From the NCBI GenBank assembly GCA_000953695.1, contig LN554846.1, positions 1,736,001 through 1,800,000 of the forward strand: 64,000 nucleotides of DNA. The letters are read 5' to 3'. The notes beneath the pieces were generated by a model, which saw only the letters and a list, made by a program, of their open reading frames with translations, searched no databases and had not been told where the DNA came from. A program made the translations under genes and the position numbers. Positions 44,900 to 54,590 of the stretch are shown one piece after another. Source of the stretch: Aliivibrio wodanis. GTDB lineage: Bacteria; Pseudomonadota; Gammaproteobacteria; Enterobacterales; Vibrionaceae. Position 1 is the first letter of the stretch. Each line of letters opens with the position of its first letter.

Positions 44900-45328
44900 A
44901 TGACTAAAACTAACAAGTTACTTTTGATTTTCTCGCTATCAATGATATTGATGGGAGCTTCCAAGATCGTTGCTTATCATTTCAAATATGGCTTAGTAAA
45001 CATAGTATATGCTGTATATGTATTCGCTGGACTATCCTTTTGCGTCATGCTGTATCTAAAGCTTAAAATGGCCAACTGGTTATTGTTCATCTTTTTCTTA
45101 TTGCAGGTTGTAGTCATATATAATCCAGGCTATCGATATGACTTAACTACAGGACTAGCTTTTAAATTTACATATTGGACTAGCTCAATAGATACCCCAG
45201 TGAATGAACGATTTGGCTTTGCATTCAATTTTCTATCTATTTTTTTAATGGGACTATCCGTTGCGGGGCTAGATCGTACTAAAGAGTCAAAAAGTCCCAA
45301 CAATGATAAAGTCAATGACAACAATTAA
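44900..45328 (+). CDS. Four-TM hypothetical membrane protein
   Basis: A 142-residue protein. The ATG at 44900 (MTKTNKLLLIFSLSM) has AAGGAAAAAT upstream and is preferred over an in-frame ATG at 44861. Four hydrophobic segments can be drawn (about 7-24, 32-52, 57-75, 108-126) with a hydrophilic, Asn/Lys-rich C-terminal tail. I do not recognise the family. Close downstream of the peptidase gene, same direction, so possibly functionally linked. Confidence 0.55.
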   Translation: MTKTNKLLLIFSLSMILMGASKIVAYHFKYGLVNIVYAVYVFAGLSFCVMLYLKLKMANWLLFIFFLLQVVVIYNPGYRYDLTTGLAFKFTYWTSSIDTPVNERFGFAFNFLSIFLMGLSVAGLDRTKESKSPNNDKVNDNN

Positions 45329-45530
45329 TAGCTTCCAATAAACAATTTATTGCTGGTGATTCTCTATAGACTAATAGGCAAGATGAACCAGCAAGTATCA
45401 TCACTCGACAAATAGAAATATTAACAAACCAAGTTCTCTGCTAACTTTCATCTCTGATAATTATCTAACCCCTTGCGATTATGTGATAGATCTCTGATAA
45501 TTAATGTATTGCTATTAATTGGACACACTT

Positions 45531-46955
45531 ATGCCGCAGGATAACGCACCAAGTTTCTTCTTTTTTGATTATGAAACATGGGGAACTAGCCCATCTCTCG
45601 ATCGCCCATGCCAATTTGCTGGAGTTCGTACCGATGAAGATTTCAATATCATTGGTGAGCCATTAGTTATTTACTGTCGCCCTCCAATTGATTATTTACC
45701 TTCTCCTGAAGCCTGTTTAATTACTGGCATCACGCCACAAACTGCGGTAAATAAAGGCCTGTCTGAGCCTGAGTTCATTACTCAAATCCATAACGAATTA
45801 TCAAAACCAAATACTTGCTCGCTAGGCTATAACAACATTCGTTTTGATGATGAAGTTTCTCGCTACACCTTATATCGTAACTTCTTTGAACCGTATGGCT
45901 GGAGCTGGCAAAACGGCAACTCGCGTTGGGATCTACTTGATGTAATGCGTGCTGTGTATGCTCTGCGTCCTGAAGGCATTAAATGGCCAAAAGACGAAGA
46001 AGGCAAACCAAGCTTTAGATTAGAAAAACTCTCGCAAGCAAATGGCATTGAACATGAAAATGCCCACGATGCGATGGCCGATGTTATTGCCACCATCGAG
46101 TTAGCTAAAGTCGTTAAAAAAGCACAACCTAAAATGTTTAACTACCTGCTTTCTATGCGTCATAAAAAGAAAGCGGCAACGTTAATCGATATTGTTGAAA
46201 TGACACCGTTAATGCACGTGTCTGGTATGTTTGGCGTAGATAGAGGCAATATTAGTTGGATTGTGCCTGTTGCTTGGCATCCTACCAATAACAACGCCGT
46301 CATTACGATTGATTTAGCGTTAGACCCAAGTGTGTTCCTAGAATTAGATGCAGAGCAATTACATCAACGCATGTATACCAAACGTGCTGATCTAGCCCCT
46401 GACGAATTGCCTGTTCCTGTAAAATTAGTACATTTAAACAAGTGCCCTATTCTTGCGCCTGCTAAAACATTGACGGCTGAGAATGCTGAAAATCTAAATG
46501 TGGACAGAGCCGCCTGTTTAAAAAATCTTAAAGTGATCCGTGATAACCCTGAGATCAGACAAAAGCTAATTGCGCTTTACAGCATTGAGCCTAATTATGA
46601 GAAATCAACCAATGTAGATACCCTTCTATATGATGGTTTCTTCTCTCATGCTGATAAAACGACGATTGATATTATCCGTCAGTCAACGCCTGAGCAGCTT
46701 ATCGATTTTGAACCAAATGTCAGTGACCCACGCATTAAACCTCTATTATTCCGCTATCGTGCGCGCAATTTCCCGCATACGCTTAATGAGACAGAGCAAC
46801 TGAAATGGCAATCACATTTACAAGATTACTTCCAAACTCATTTACCTGAATACGAATCAAGCTTTGAGAATTTATATCTTGAATCTGAAGGCAATGAGAA
46901 AAAGACTGCGATCCTTCGCGCCGTTTATAATTACGTACAACAGTTAGTATCATGA
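45531..46955 (+). CDS. sbcB: Exodeoxyribonuclease I
   Basis: A 474-residue ExoI. The ATG at 45531 follows TTGGA at about 9 bases; a TTG at 45519 is also in frame. The N-terminal DEDDh exonuclease domain has 'FFDYETWGTSP' (first catalytic Asp and Glu), 'YNNIRFDDEVSRY' and 'HDAMADVIATIEL'; the C-terminal SH3-like and helical domains follow. It degrades single-stranded DNA 3' to 5' in recombination and mismatch repair. Length is normal. Its last codons overlap the start of the yohJ-like gene (ATGA). Confidence 0.95.
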   Translation: MPQDNAPSFFFFDYETWGTSPSLDRPCQFAGVRTDEDFNIIGEPLVIYCRPPIDYLPSPEACLITGITPQTAVNKGLSEPEFITQIHNELSKPNTCSLGYNNIRFDDEVSRYTLYRNFFEPYGWSWQNGNSRWDLLDVMRAVYALRPEGIKWPKDEEGKPSFRLEKLSQANGIEHENAHDAMADVIATIELAKVVKKAQPKMFNYLLSMRHKKKAATLIDIVEMTPLMHVSGMFGVDRGNISWIVPVAWHPTNNNAVITIDLALDPSVFLELDAEQLHQRMYTKRADLAPDELPVPVKLVHLNKCPILAPAKTLTAENAENLNVDRAACLKNLKVIRDNPEIRQKLIALYSIEPNYEKSTNVDTLLYDGFFSHADKTTIDIIRQSTPEQLIDFEPNVSDPRIKPLLFRYRARNFPHTLNETEQLKWQSHLQDYFQTHLPEYESSFENLYLESEGNEKKTAILRAVYNYVQQLVS

Positions 46956-47302
46956 TTAAATATATTTATTCTTTCGCTTGGATTTTTGCTTCATTGTTTG
47001 CAGGAAACGGCATTCAATCTTGGCTAAACATTTCAATTCCGGGCAGTATTATTGGCATGTTGATTTTATTTACAGCCATGGTGATTGGTGTATGTAAGCC
47101 AGATTGGACTGCCACTGGCTGCCAATTTTTCATGCGTAATATGTTGATTTTATTTATTCCGATCTCAGTTGGGTTAATGACGCATTTCGATTTGTTAATC
47201 AACAATGCAATTCCAATCATTGTGAGTACCGCTGGTGGCTCATTATTGGTTTTAGTCTGCCTATCGTTATTTATTGATCGCCTTGATAGAGGAAATAAAT
47301 AA
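46952..47302 (+). CDS. yohJ: CidA/LrgA-family membrane protein (YohJ)
   Basis: A 116-residue four-segment membrane protein. Family motifs are 'SIPGSIIGMLILF' and 'RNMLILFIPISVGLMTHFDLL', as in LrgA/CidA/YohJ holin-like proteins. Coupled to both neighbours by start/stop overlap (sbcB before, the LrgB-like gene after). Proposed roles in the family include control of murein hydrolase activity and by-product transport; the physiological role here is unknown. Confidence 0.88.
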   Translation: MIKYIYSFAWIFASLFAGNGIQSWLNISIPGSIIGMLILFTAMVIGVCKPDWTATGCQFFMRNMLILFIPISVGLMTHFDLLINNAIPIIVSTAGGSLLVLVCLSLFIDRLDRGNK

Positions 47303-47985
47303 TGTGGGTTATCTTAACCGTTATTGTTTTTTATTCCGCTCGTTGGTTTGCGAAGCGTTTCCCTCACCCAATCAATAACCCATTATTATTGAGTGTTTTT
47401 ATCGTTATTCCAATATTGATGTTCTTACAAGTGCCTTATGAAACCTATTACGCTGACAATGCGTTTTTAAGTTACTTGTTGCAACCTGCGGTAGTAGCTT
47501 TAGCTTACCCTCTATATGAGCAGTTACCTCATATTCGTGAAAACTGGAAAATTATCTTACTTGCTTGCAGTGTTGGTTCTTTGTTTTCAATGTTTTCTGG
47601 CGCATTCTTAGCGGTATGGATGGGAGCTGATATGCAACTGGTTGCAAGTATATTACCAAAATCAGTAACCACTCCTATTGCAATGGCAATCTCAACTCAA
47701 TTAGAAGGTGAAGCGGCTATTGCGGCTATCTTGGTGTTATTGGCGGGCTTAATGGGCGCTATCTGTGCCTATCCTATTTATAATATTATAGGCATTAAAA
47801 GTTCACTGGCGAGAGGCTTAACCATGGGTAATGTCTCTCATGCACTTGGTACTGCTCAGTCAGCTGAAATAAATCCCCAAGATGCGGCATTTAGTTCGTT
47901 AGCATTAGTAATATGTGGCCTAATTACCTCTCTTCTAGCCCCTGTGGCATATGCCATTATGGTTTGGTTAAATCAATCAATATAA
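47302..47985 (+). CDS. yohK: LrgB-family membrane protein (YohK)
   Basis: A 227-residue, six- to seven-segment membrane protein of the LrgB/CidB family. Signature stretches are 'LPKSVTTPIAMAISTQLEGEAAIAA' and 'GLTMGNVSHALGTAQSAEINPQDAAFSSLALVI'. It overlaps the stop of the LrgA-like gene by one base and is the usual partner. A hairpin terminator follows at about 35 bases. Confidence 0.9.
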   Translation: MWVILTVIVFYSARWFAKRFPHPINNPLLLSVFIVIPILMFLQVPYETYYADNAFLSYLLQPAVVALAYPLYEQLPHIRENWKIILLACSVGSLFSMFSGAFLAVWMGADMQLVASILPKSVTTPIAMAISTQLEGEAAIAAILVLLAGLMGAICAYPIYNIIGIKSSLARGLTMGNVSHALGTAQSAEINPQDAAFSSLALVICGLITSLLAPVAYAIMVWLNQSI

Positions 47986-48021
47986 TTTCATATATTAAAA
48001 TTTAGTCATACTTGATAAGTG

Positions 48022-48069
48022 ATACCAACCCACATAAGTCTCTAAGAATTTACTTATATGGATTGGTAT
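48022..48069. terminator. Long hairpin between convergent genes
   Basis: ATACCAACCCACATAAGT pairs with ACTTATATGGATTGGTAT (16 of 18 positions) around a 12-base loop. This 'ATACCAAnCC..ATAAG' hairpin type recurs after genes in vibrio genomes. Confidence 0.7.
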
Positions 48070-48075
48070 TATTCA

Positions 48076-50082
48076 CTATATAGCAAACTTACCTATTGTT
48101 GAGGATAGAGTCCCTAACACTTCTTTTTGAACCGCAATTTTTTCAGATACGCTGCCAATACTAACGACAATAGATTCTGCTAAATTATCTACTGAAACGG
48201 TCTGATTACTGATTTCATGCGAAGCGACAGTTTGTTCTTGAACCATTGAGGAGACTTCTTGAGATTGCTTATCTATTAAATCAATCGATTGATCTATTTG
48301 GTTTAACTTTTCACTTACCTCTTTAATAAGCTCTACACCTTGCTCTGCTTTAGAGCGGCCAACATTCATAGAAGCGACTGCATCGACGGCTGAAATTTGG
48401 AGGGTTTCAATTATTGATTCAATATCAATGGTCGAATCTTGAGTACGACTTGCAAGCGTACGAACTTCATCAGCAACTACAGCAAAACCTCTGCCTTGCT
48501 CTCCAGCTCTTGCTGCTTCAATTGCTGCATTTAATGCAAGTAAATTGGTTTGTTCTGCAACGCTTTTTATAACTTCTAATACACTAGAAATTGATGAAGC
48601 ATTTTCATTTAATTTATTAACAACGGCTTCAGATGTAGATACATCTTGATATAAATCACTCATTAGCTTAGTTGCACTACCTACCAAAACTTGCCCTTGA
48701 TTAGAATGCATATGAGCTTGAATCGCATAATCTTTGGTTATTTTGGTATTATCTGAAATACTACTGATAGTTTGAGTCATCTCCGTTGCAGCGGTTGCAA
48801 TTTGCTCCAAGAATCTTTTCTGTCCCGATGTATCATGACCTAACTGAGTATTTAATAACTCAAGCTGTTCCGATTCATAGTTAATACTATTTGTCACATC
48901 TCGGCTTTGCTTAATAATACATTGAATACTAGTAACAAATATATTAAATGATGAACTCAATTTTCCCAACTCATCAGGCTTACTCTCATCTAATCGACGA
49001 GTTAAATCACCATCTCCCATTGCGATATCATCCATCGCCATTACAACTTTATTAAGAGGCCTTGTTAATAATCTATTAATCATAAAGAACATAATTAAAC
49101 ATCCAAAAGCAATAGTCGCTATCGCGATAAGGAATAAATTAATAACAATTGGTTTGGTTTGAGACGATATTATATTTTTGGGTACAATAAACCCAATTCG
49201 CCAATCTAATCCTATTGACTCATCGATAACACTATTTACAAAAACAAGTTGCTCTTCCCCTTTATATTTTATTGTTATTTCTTTTAAATCTAACCCTGCT
49301 AATTTACCCTCAATTTGTTCAAATCCTTTTGTTCCTGAACCAATATTATTCACTTCACTTAGTTTTGAGAATGATGACATATCAAGAGCAGAAGATTCAT
49401 CGCTAAAGACAATTAAATTACTGTTCGCTGTAAATAAAAAACCTATCCCAATACCATTATATTTAAGATTATCTATAATCTCATTCTTAATCTCCGTACT
49501 CAGAATGTCAATTCCCATAACACCTATAAGTTCATTACCATCATTATAAACAGTTGTTTTTATTGAACTAACCATACTATTATCTACCATATCTATTTGA
49601 GGATCATTGATAAATAATTGATTTTTATCTAAGGACTCATACCACCACGGTCGTTTGTTTGTATAATAATCTGTATCGCTATATCTTCCGTTTTTATCAA
49701 AATATTCATATGTATTAGCGGGAGAGAAAAATACCGATTTAATGACTGGATCTTGCTCTGAAACAGATTTAAACATTGATGTAATCATTTGATAATTAGG
49801 ATCTGAATCTATATCACTACCTCGAGAATCATAATCATTAAACCATTTTTTCATAAAAGTATTTTCAGAAAGTGTCGTAACAACTCTTGCTCTTTCTGAA
49901 TAAAAACTTTTAATCGAACTAGCTGCACTTGTAGTGACTAATTCAACCTCTTTTCTCACTTCATTTTCTACATAATCTACTCGTTGCATCGTTATGTAAT
50001 AAAAAGTTACAGAAGAAGCTAATATCAAAAATAAAACACCACTAGATACAAGTTTATTTGCTATTGAATCAAAAAACTTCAT
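48076..50082 (-). CDS. Methyl-accepting chemotaxis protein
   Basis: A 668-residue chemoreceptor. The ATG at 50082 is used; AGGAAAAG lies about 10 bases before it. Order: N-terminal membrane helix (about 12-32), a double-Cache periplasmic sensor (about 35-320, with '[22 protein letters not shown]' and '[21 protein letters not shown]'), second membrane helix (about 323-345), HAMP, and the cytoplasmic signalling hairpin with '[35 protein letters not shown]'. It signals through CheW/CheA to the flagellar motor. dCache domains with 'YxxRPWW' patterns often bind amino acids or other small ligands; the ligand here is not known. No C-terminal CheR-tether pentapeptide is seen. Confidence 0.93.
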   Translation of the reverse strand: MKFFDSIANKLVSSGVLFLILASSVTFYYITMQRVDYVENEVRKEVELVTTSAASSIKSFYSERARVVTTLSENTFMKKWFNDYDSRGSDIDSDPNYQMITSMFKSVSEQDPVIKSVFFSPANTYEYFDKNGRYSDTDYYTNKRPWWYESLDKNQLFINDPQIDMVDNSMVSSIKTTVYNDGNELIGVMGIDILSTEIKNEIIDNLKYNGIGIGFLFTANSNLIVFSDESSALDMSSFSKLSEVNNIGSGTKGFEQIEGKLAGLDLKEITIKYKGEEQLVFVNSVIDESIGLDWRIGFIVPKNIISSQTKPIVINLFLIAIATIAFGCLIMFFMINRLLTRPLNKVVMAMDDIAMGDGDLTRRLDESKPDELGKLSSSFNIFVTSIQCIIKQSRDVTNSINYESEQLELLNTQLGHDTSGQKRFLEQIATAATEMTQTISSISDNTKITKDYAIQAHMHSNQGQVLVGSATKLMSDLYQDVSTSEAVVNKLNENASSISSVLEVIKSVAEQTNLLALNAAIEAARAGEQGRGFAVVADEVRTLASRTQDSTIDIESIIETLQISAVDAVASMNVGRSKAEQGVELIKEVSEKLNQIDQSIDLIDKQSQEVSSMVQEQTVASHEISNQTVSVDNLAESIVVSIGSVSEKIAVQKEVLGTLSSTIGKFAI

Positions 50083-50211
50083 TTTCAACTTTTCCTAATA
50101 ATAATTATTATAAATAAGAACAATTGAATTATAGGGAGCAATCATGTCACCGCAATTACACCTCAGTATATTAATCTGTAAAAAATAAGTTTTATGACCA
50201 AACGCACACTT

Positions 50212-50225
50212 TGCAAACGTTTGCA
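50212..50225. promoter_or_regulatory. LacI-family (PurR/CytR-like) operator candidate
   Basis: TGCAAACGTTTGCA is a perfect palindrome with the GCAAACGTTTGC core recognised by PurR-type LacI-family repressors. It lies ~130 bases before the mcp start and ~630 before cdd, so the regulated gene is uncertain. Confidence 0.55.
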
Positions 50226-50726
50226 TTTTAGTAAACTGGTTAATATGATTAACAATCAATTAAATTAATAACTTACACTGCAAAATTGAAACATTATCGA
50301 AACGTAAAGACATATAAAAAAATGAAAACCATTTAATATAAACATTCCATTATCAACAACGGCTCTAAGTTATAAATTAAGAGCAAGGTCAGCTTACTTT
50401 TATAACTTAGTGTTTGTAGTTCAATATCAACAACAGAAAAAACTTACCGCTAGTGGTTAACACTTACTCGTACTTATCTTAACAGTAAAGATGAGCAGCA
50501 ATCACACCATTAACATAAAAAGAAAGTATAATATAGCTTAGGTACAATTCTACATGCTAGAGTTTATAATTCTTTATTAAATAGATATTTTTCTTTTCGA
50601 AAAAATAGGGTTATAGCTAAAAATAATTTTAAATACATTTTATGTAAAATAGACAATCATCGGAAAAATTTTTATTACAATTAATAGCACCTTGCTTATA
50701 ATTGTTCAAAATACCACCACTATACG

Positions 50727-50742
50727 TGTGACCTCTCTCTCA
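50727..50742. promoter_or_regulatory. CRP-like site 1 upstream of cdd
   Basis: TGTGA-CCTCTC-TCTCA differs from the TGTGA-N6-TCACA consensus at one base. A second, weaker site lies 49 bases closer to cdd, a spacing like the paired CRP sites of CytR-controlled nucleoside promoters. Confidence 0.55.
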
Positions 50743-50775
50743 TTGATGTAATTAATGTATATTTACCTTAATGAG

Positions 50776-50791
50776 TGTGATATTGATCTAC
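50776..50791. promoter_or_regulatory. CRP-like site 2 upstream of cdd
   Basis: TGTGA-TATTGA-TCTAC keeps the left half-site exactly and part of the right. About 60 bases before the cdd start. Confidence 0.45.
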
Positions 50792-50850
50792 GTTTCTATG
50801 ACTATAGTCCCTAATAATGAGTCCAGAAGAATTTAAAAAGGATCACACCG

Positions 50851-51759
50851 ATGACCACTCTACAAATGACAACATTACAACAACGTCTAGAAAATGCTCT
50901 TGCAGATCTGTCTACAGATTTACAATCGGCGCTATCTCCTTTAATCACTCCACAATTTAAAGGTGTTATCACCAAAGAGCAATTTCAAGCTTTATTATCT
51001 GAAACTCAACTCAGTGACAAAGCATTACGTTTAGCATTGCTTCCTCTTGCTGCGGCCTTTTCTGTTGCCCCTATCTCTAATTTCTATGTGGGAGCGATTG
51101 CTCGTGGCCAATCTGGTCATTTGTATTTTGGCGCTAATATGGAATTTAGTAATGTCCAATTAGGACAAACGGTTCATGCTGAACAATCTGCAATTAGCCA
51201 TGCGTGGATTCACGGTGAAACAGGGATTTCGGACATTACGATTAATTTTAGCCCTTGCGGTCACTGTCGTCAGTTCATGAATGAGTTAACAACCGCTGAT
51301 ACATTAATGGTTCAGTTACCTGAGCGTGATGAAAAATCTTTACAAGAGTATTTACCTGAATCATTTGGTCCTAAAGATTTAGGGATTGAAGGCGGCCTAC
51401 TTGCTGAGGTTTCACATAATCTAACATTAGACACAAGTTCGGCATTGCTGATTTCTGCATTAAAAGCAGCAAATCAAAGTCATGCTCCTTATTCACATAA
51501 TATCAGCGGTATTGCGCTTGAAATGAAGAGCGGTCAAATCTATCACGGTATGTATGCTGAAAATGCGGCATTCAATCCAAGTCTACCACCACTTCAAGTA
51601 GCTTTGATTCATGCAAATATGTCCCGTGAGAATTTGTTTGATGTTAAAGCTGCTGCTCTAATTGAAGATCATAAAGGTGCGATTAGCCACTTAGCTATTA
51701 CAAAAAGTACGTTAGAAGCGCTAAATGCTAATGTTGCACTTGAGTATGTTTCTTTATAA
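50851..51759 (+). CDS. cdd: Cytidine deaminase
   Basis: A 302-residue dimeric-type cytidine deaminase, like the E. coli enzyme (two deaminase-fold domains), not the short tetrameric type. The active zinc site is in the first domain: 'TVHAEQSAI' supplies His and the catalytic Glu, and '[11 protein letters not shown]' the two cysteines. The second domain ('[17 protein letters not shown]', '[18 protein letters not shown]') lacks them, as usual. It converts cytidine and deoxycytidine to uridine forms in pyrimidine salvage. AAAGGATC precedes the ATG. Candidate CRP sites upstream suggest CRP/CytR-style regulation. Confidence 0.95.
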   Translation: MTTLQMTTLQQRLENALADLSTDLQSALSPLITPQFKGVITKEQFQALLSETQLSDKALRLALLPLAAAFSVAPISNFYVGAIARGQSGHLYFGANMEFSNVQLGQTVHAEQSAISHAWIHGETGISDITINFSPCGHCRQFMNELTTADTLMVQLPERDEKSLQEYLPESFGPKDLGIEGGLLAEVSHNLTLDTSSALLISALKAANQSHAPYSHNISGIALEMKSGQIYHGMYAENAAFNPSLPPLQVALIHANMSRENLFDVKAAALIEDHKGAISHLAITKSTLEALNANVALEYVSL

Positions 51760-51771
51760 GCACTAAAAAAA

Positions 51772-51793
51772 AGAGGAGATTCTAGTCTCCTCT
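51772..51793. terminator. Bidirectional rho-independent terminator
   Basis: AGAGGAGA pairs with TCTCCTCT around a 6-base loop. An A run precedes and a T run follows, so it can serve both cdd and the convergent amidase-like gene. Confidence 0.85.
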
Positions 51794-51811
51794 CTTTTTC
51801 ATTCTATTTTA

Positions 51812-52975
51812 TTAATGATTGCCTTTCCAACGGATCGCAGCATCAATTAACTGTCTATCCATTCCTTTCTGACCAATCAATGAGATGCCCCAAGGCGAAT
51901 TTTTTACTTTAAACCACGGCAAATGCAGTTGAGGTAGATCAGCCAAACTCGCTAAAGATGTGTACTTCAAAATTAATGAGTTCAGGTTATACAATTGCTC
52001 ACTAGAGGTAGACACTGGTGGTGCTATATTAGCTGTTGTCGGCATTAATAAGAGTGTTTTATTATCCAGTATTGACTCTAAAACCGTTTGTACTAACTCT
52101 CTCTGCTCTAACGCTATCCTTTCATCTTTGTATTTCAGTTCTGATAACCATTTCATTTTTATTTTGATTTCATCACTTAGATCTTCATTATTTTTTTCGA
52201 TCCAAGGTTCTATTTTTCGTAATGAACGGATCACAGAGATCACTTTAAAACTTTCAGCAGCTTTGGTTGTGATGATTTTACTGATTGAGCGGCTACGAAC
52301 TACCTCATAAGGAACTGATTTAAGTAATTCTTCTAATCTTGATTTAGCTTCCTCTGGAATATCGGTAAATAAGTTATCTAAAACAACAATTCGCTCAACG
52401 GTCATCAATGGTGACATTGGCGTTAACATAGTCGCTATTTTTCTAATATCAGAAAGGCTATTAGTCAGCCAGCCAAGAGAGGTTTCTTCTTTTGCTAATA
52501 TTTCGATCCCTTCCATATTAACTTCGCTAGAAGAAGACTTAAAACCATAGAGTCCAGAATAAACGGCAGGAATACGAATGCCACCACCCACATCAATACC
52601 TAAACCAATATCAGCACGACCACTTGCCACTGCAGCAGCAGCACCACATGATGCCCCACCAATCAGTCTACCTTCACTATTTGGGTTCTCAATAGATTTA
52701 TAATGCGGATTTCTACCATGAAGTCCTAGACCAAACTCATCCATATGAGTTTTACCTATAAATCGAGCTCCCCCTTTTAATAAAATATCAACAATTGGAG
52801 CATTCTCTTTGGCTTCTTTTTGTTGCGTTAACCACTGTGGGTTACCTAAGCCATTCGGAGTATCTTTAATGTTAATACAATCACTCACAACAAACTTTTT
52901 ATTTTCTAAAAGTCCATAAAAGGCCACTTGCTGTTCAGGGCCTGAGTGGGCGACATAATTTGTTTCACTATCCAT
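51812..52975 (-). CDS. Amidase-signature protein, probably catalytically inactive
   Basis: A 387-residue amidase-signature (AS) protein. The ATG at 52975 (MDSETNYVAHSGPEQQVAF) is chosen; further in-frame starts (ATG at 52999, TTG at 53038) add a hydrophobic leader that could be a membrane anchor. The AS core is 'INIKDTPNG' (catalytic Lys present), 'LIGGASCGAAAAVASG' (usually GGSSGGSAAAVA; one Ser kept) and 'GIDVGGGIRIPA'. In the last motif the nucleophilic serine of 'DTGGSIRIP' is Gly, so normal amide hydrolysis should be lost. The rest of the fold continues to 'LMPTTANIAPP' and 'LPQLHLPW'. It may have become a binding protein or be decaying. Confidence 0.78.
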   Translation of the reverse strand: MDSETNYVAHSGPEQQVAFYGLLENKKFVVSDCINIKDTPNGLGNPQWLTQQKEAKENAPIVDILLKGGARFIGKTHMDEFGLGLHGRNPHYKSIENPNSEGRLIGGASCGAAAAVASGRADIGLGIDVGGGIRIPAVYSGLYGFKSSSSEVNMEGIEILAKEETSLGWLTNSLSDIRKIATMLTPMSPLMTVERIVVLDNLFTDIPEEAKSRLEELLKSVPYEVVRSRSISKIITTKAAESFKVISVIRSLRKIEPWIEKNNEDLSDEIKIKMKWLSELKYKDERIALEQRELVQTVLESILDNKTLLLMPTTANIAPPVSTSSEQLYNLNSLILKYTSLASLADLPQLHLPWFKVKNSPWGISLIGQKGMDRQLIDAAIRWKGNH

Positions 52976-53123
52976 ATAATACAATACTGTTATTAACATC
53001 AAAGAGAAGTAGCATACCAATCGCGGCACTGAATACAATTCAACATATTCACACTATTTATAATTCACTCTACAGTGTGACATTCATCCCATTCTAAAAA
53101 ATTCGCGTTAAACAAAAACTCAA

Positions 53124-53139
53124 AAGCAACCGTTTGCGT
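53124..53139. promoter_or_regulatory. PurR operator upstream of purT
   Basis: AAGCAACCGTTTGCGT matches the PurR consensus ACGCAAACGTTTGCGT at 14 of 16 bases, 60 bases before the purT start, which fits repression by purines. Confidence 0.8.
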
Positions 53140-53198
53140 ATTGATGGAAACAAGGTATTATTCCGTGGTTACTTTTCACAACTACATGAGAATCGATT

Positions 53199-54374
53199 AT
53201 GTTTGGTACAGCTCTGTCTTCTTCTGCAACAAAAGTGTTATTACTTGGCTCTGGTGAACTTGGTAAAGAAGTGGCGATTGAATGTCAACGTCTTGGCTTG
53301 GAAGTGATTGCAGTTGATCGCTATCTACATGCACCAGCAATGCAAGTAGCTCATCGCAGTTACGCTATTGATATGTTAGATGCGAACGCATTAGAAGAAA
53401 TTATTAATAAAGAACAACCTGATTACGTTGTGCCTGAAATTGAAGCTATAGCGACTGATAAATTAGTGGAACTAGAAAAACAAGGCCTTAATGTTGTTCC
53501 TACTGCAAATGCTACCAAACTAACAATGAACCGTGAAGGGATCCGCCGATTAGCTGCTGAAGAGTTAAACCTTCCAACCTCTCCTTATCGTTTTGTTGAC
53601 AGCTATGAAGCATTAGTTGAAGCAGTCCAATTCGTAGGAATGCCTTGTGTAATTAAACCTGTCATGAGCTCATCAGGTAAAGGTCAAAGTGTCATTAAAA
53701 CAGAAGCTGACATTCAAGCATCATGGGATTACGCTCAAGATGGCGGACGCTCCGGTGCTGGCCGAGTCATTGTAGAAGGATTTGTTGATTTTGATTATGA
53801 AATTTCATTATTAACCGTTCGTGCTGTTGATGGTATTCATTTTTGTGCGCCAATTGGTCATCGACAAGAAGATGGGGATTACCGTGAATCATGGCAGCCT
53901 CAAGTAATGACTGAATCAGCCTTAAAACTTGCACAAGATGCAGCAGAAAAAGTAGTAAATGCATTAGGTGGCTACGGTCTGTTTGGCGTTGAGCTGTTTA
54001 TTAAAGGTGATCATATCTATTTTAATGAAGTATCCCCTCGCCCACATGATACTGGTTTGGTTACGTTAATTTCCCAAGAGATGTCTGAATTTGCTCTGCA
54101 TGTTCGTGCATTTACAGGAATGCCAATCAACAATATTATTCAATATGGTCCTTCTGCATCTTCAGTTGTTCTTGGTCAAGGGACTTCAAATAACATTCGC
54201 TTTGATGGATTGTCTGATGCATTAAGCCAACCCCAAACTCAAGTGAAATTATTTGGTAAGCCAGAGATCGATGGTCGCCGTCGTTTAGGGGTTGCAATCA
54301 CACGACGTGATACCATTAAGGGTGCTATCGAGGATGCTATCGATGCATCAAATAAAATAAAGATCATTTATTAA
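53199..54374 (+). CDS. purT: Formate-dependent GAR transformylase PurT
   Basis: A 391-residue ATP-grasp enzyme that makes formylglycinamide ribonucleotide from GAR, formate and ATP in purine synthesis. Characteristic segments: '[31 protein letters not shown]' (N-terminal nucleotide fold), '[10 protein letters not shown]', '[17 protein letters not shown]' (ATP-grasp), '[15 protein letters not shown]' and '[17 protein letters not shown]'. Full length with no anomalies. A PurR-like operator precedes it and a terminator follows. Confidence 0.97.
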   Translation: MFGTALSSSATKVLLLGSGELGKEVAIECQRLGLEVIAVDRYLHAPAMQVAHRSYAIDMLDANALEEIINKEQPDYVVPEIEAIATDKLVELEKQGLNVVPTANATKLTMNREGIRRLAAEELNLPTSPYRFVDSYEALVEAVQFVGMPCVIKPVMSSSGKGQSVIKTEADIQASWDYAQDGGRSGAGRVIVEGFVDFDYEISLLTVRAVDGIHFCAPIGHRQEDGDYRESWQPQVMTESALKLAQDAAEKVVNALGGYGLFGVELFIKGDHIYFNEVSPRPHDTGLVTLISQEMSEFALHVRAFTGMPINNIIQYGPSASSVVLGQGTSNNIRFDGLSDALSQPQTQVKLFGKPEIDGRRRLGVAITRRDTIKGAIEDAIDASNKIKIIY

Positions 54375-54404
54375 GTTTATTTTTAAATCAGTTGATTCAG
54401 TAAA

Positions 54405-54438
54405 ACAACAGAACGGTATTCAATCGCTATTCTGTTGT
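54405..54438 (+). terminator. Rho-independent terminator of purT
   Basis: ACAACAGAA pairs with TTCTGTTGT across a 16-base loop, followed by CTTTTTC. Confidence 0.7.
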
Positions 54439-54590
54439 CTTTTTCTATCACTCTAATTTCTATTTCGCTATTAAAAGCATTAAATTTGATCTTTTCGTTA
54501 TCTAACCGTTGCAAACTTACAAGGTTAACAGGTATAAATAGCTAAATAGATTCTTAATTTTTATTTTACCCTTCACCATGGATGATGACT

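Larger units (their letters stand above)
50089..50850. other. 760-bp AT-rich intergenic region between mcp and cdd
   Basis: No gene is supported. It holds a 14-bp palindrome (50212-50225), an 11-bp inverted repeat CTAAGTTATAA/TTATAACTTAG (50365-50375 and 50400-50410, 24-base spacer) and two CRP-like sites near cdd. The length and the inverted repeat leave room for a small RNA, but I see no clear promoter-plus-terminator pair. Confidence 0.45.
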
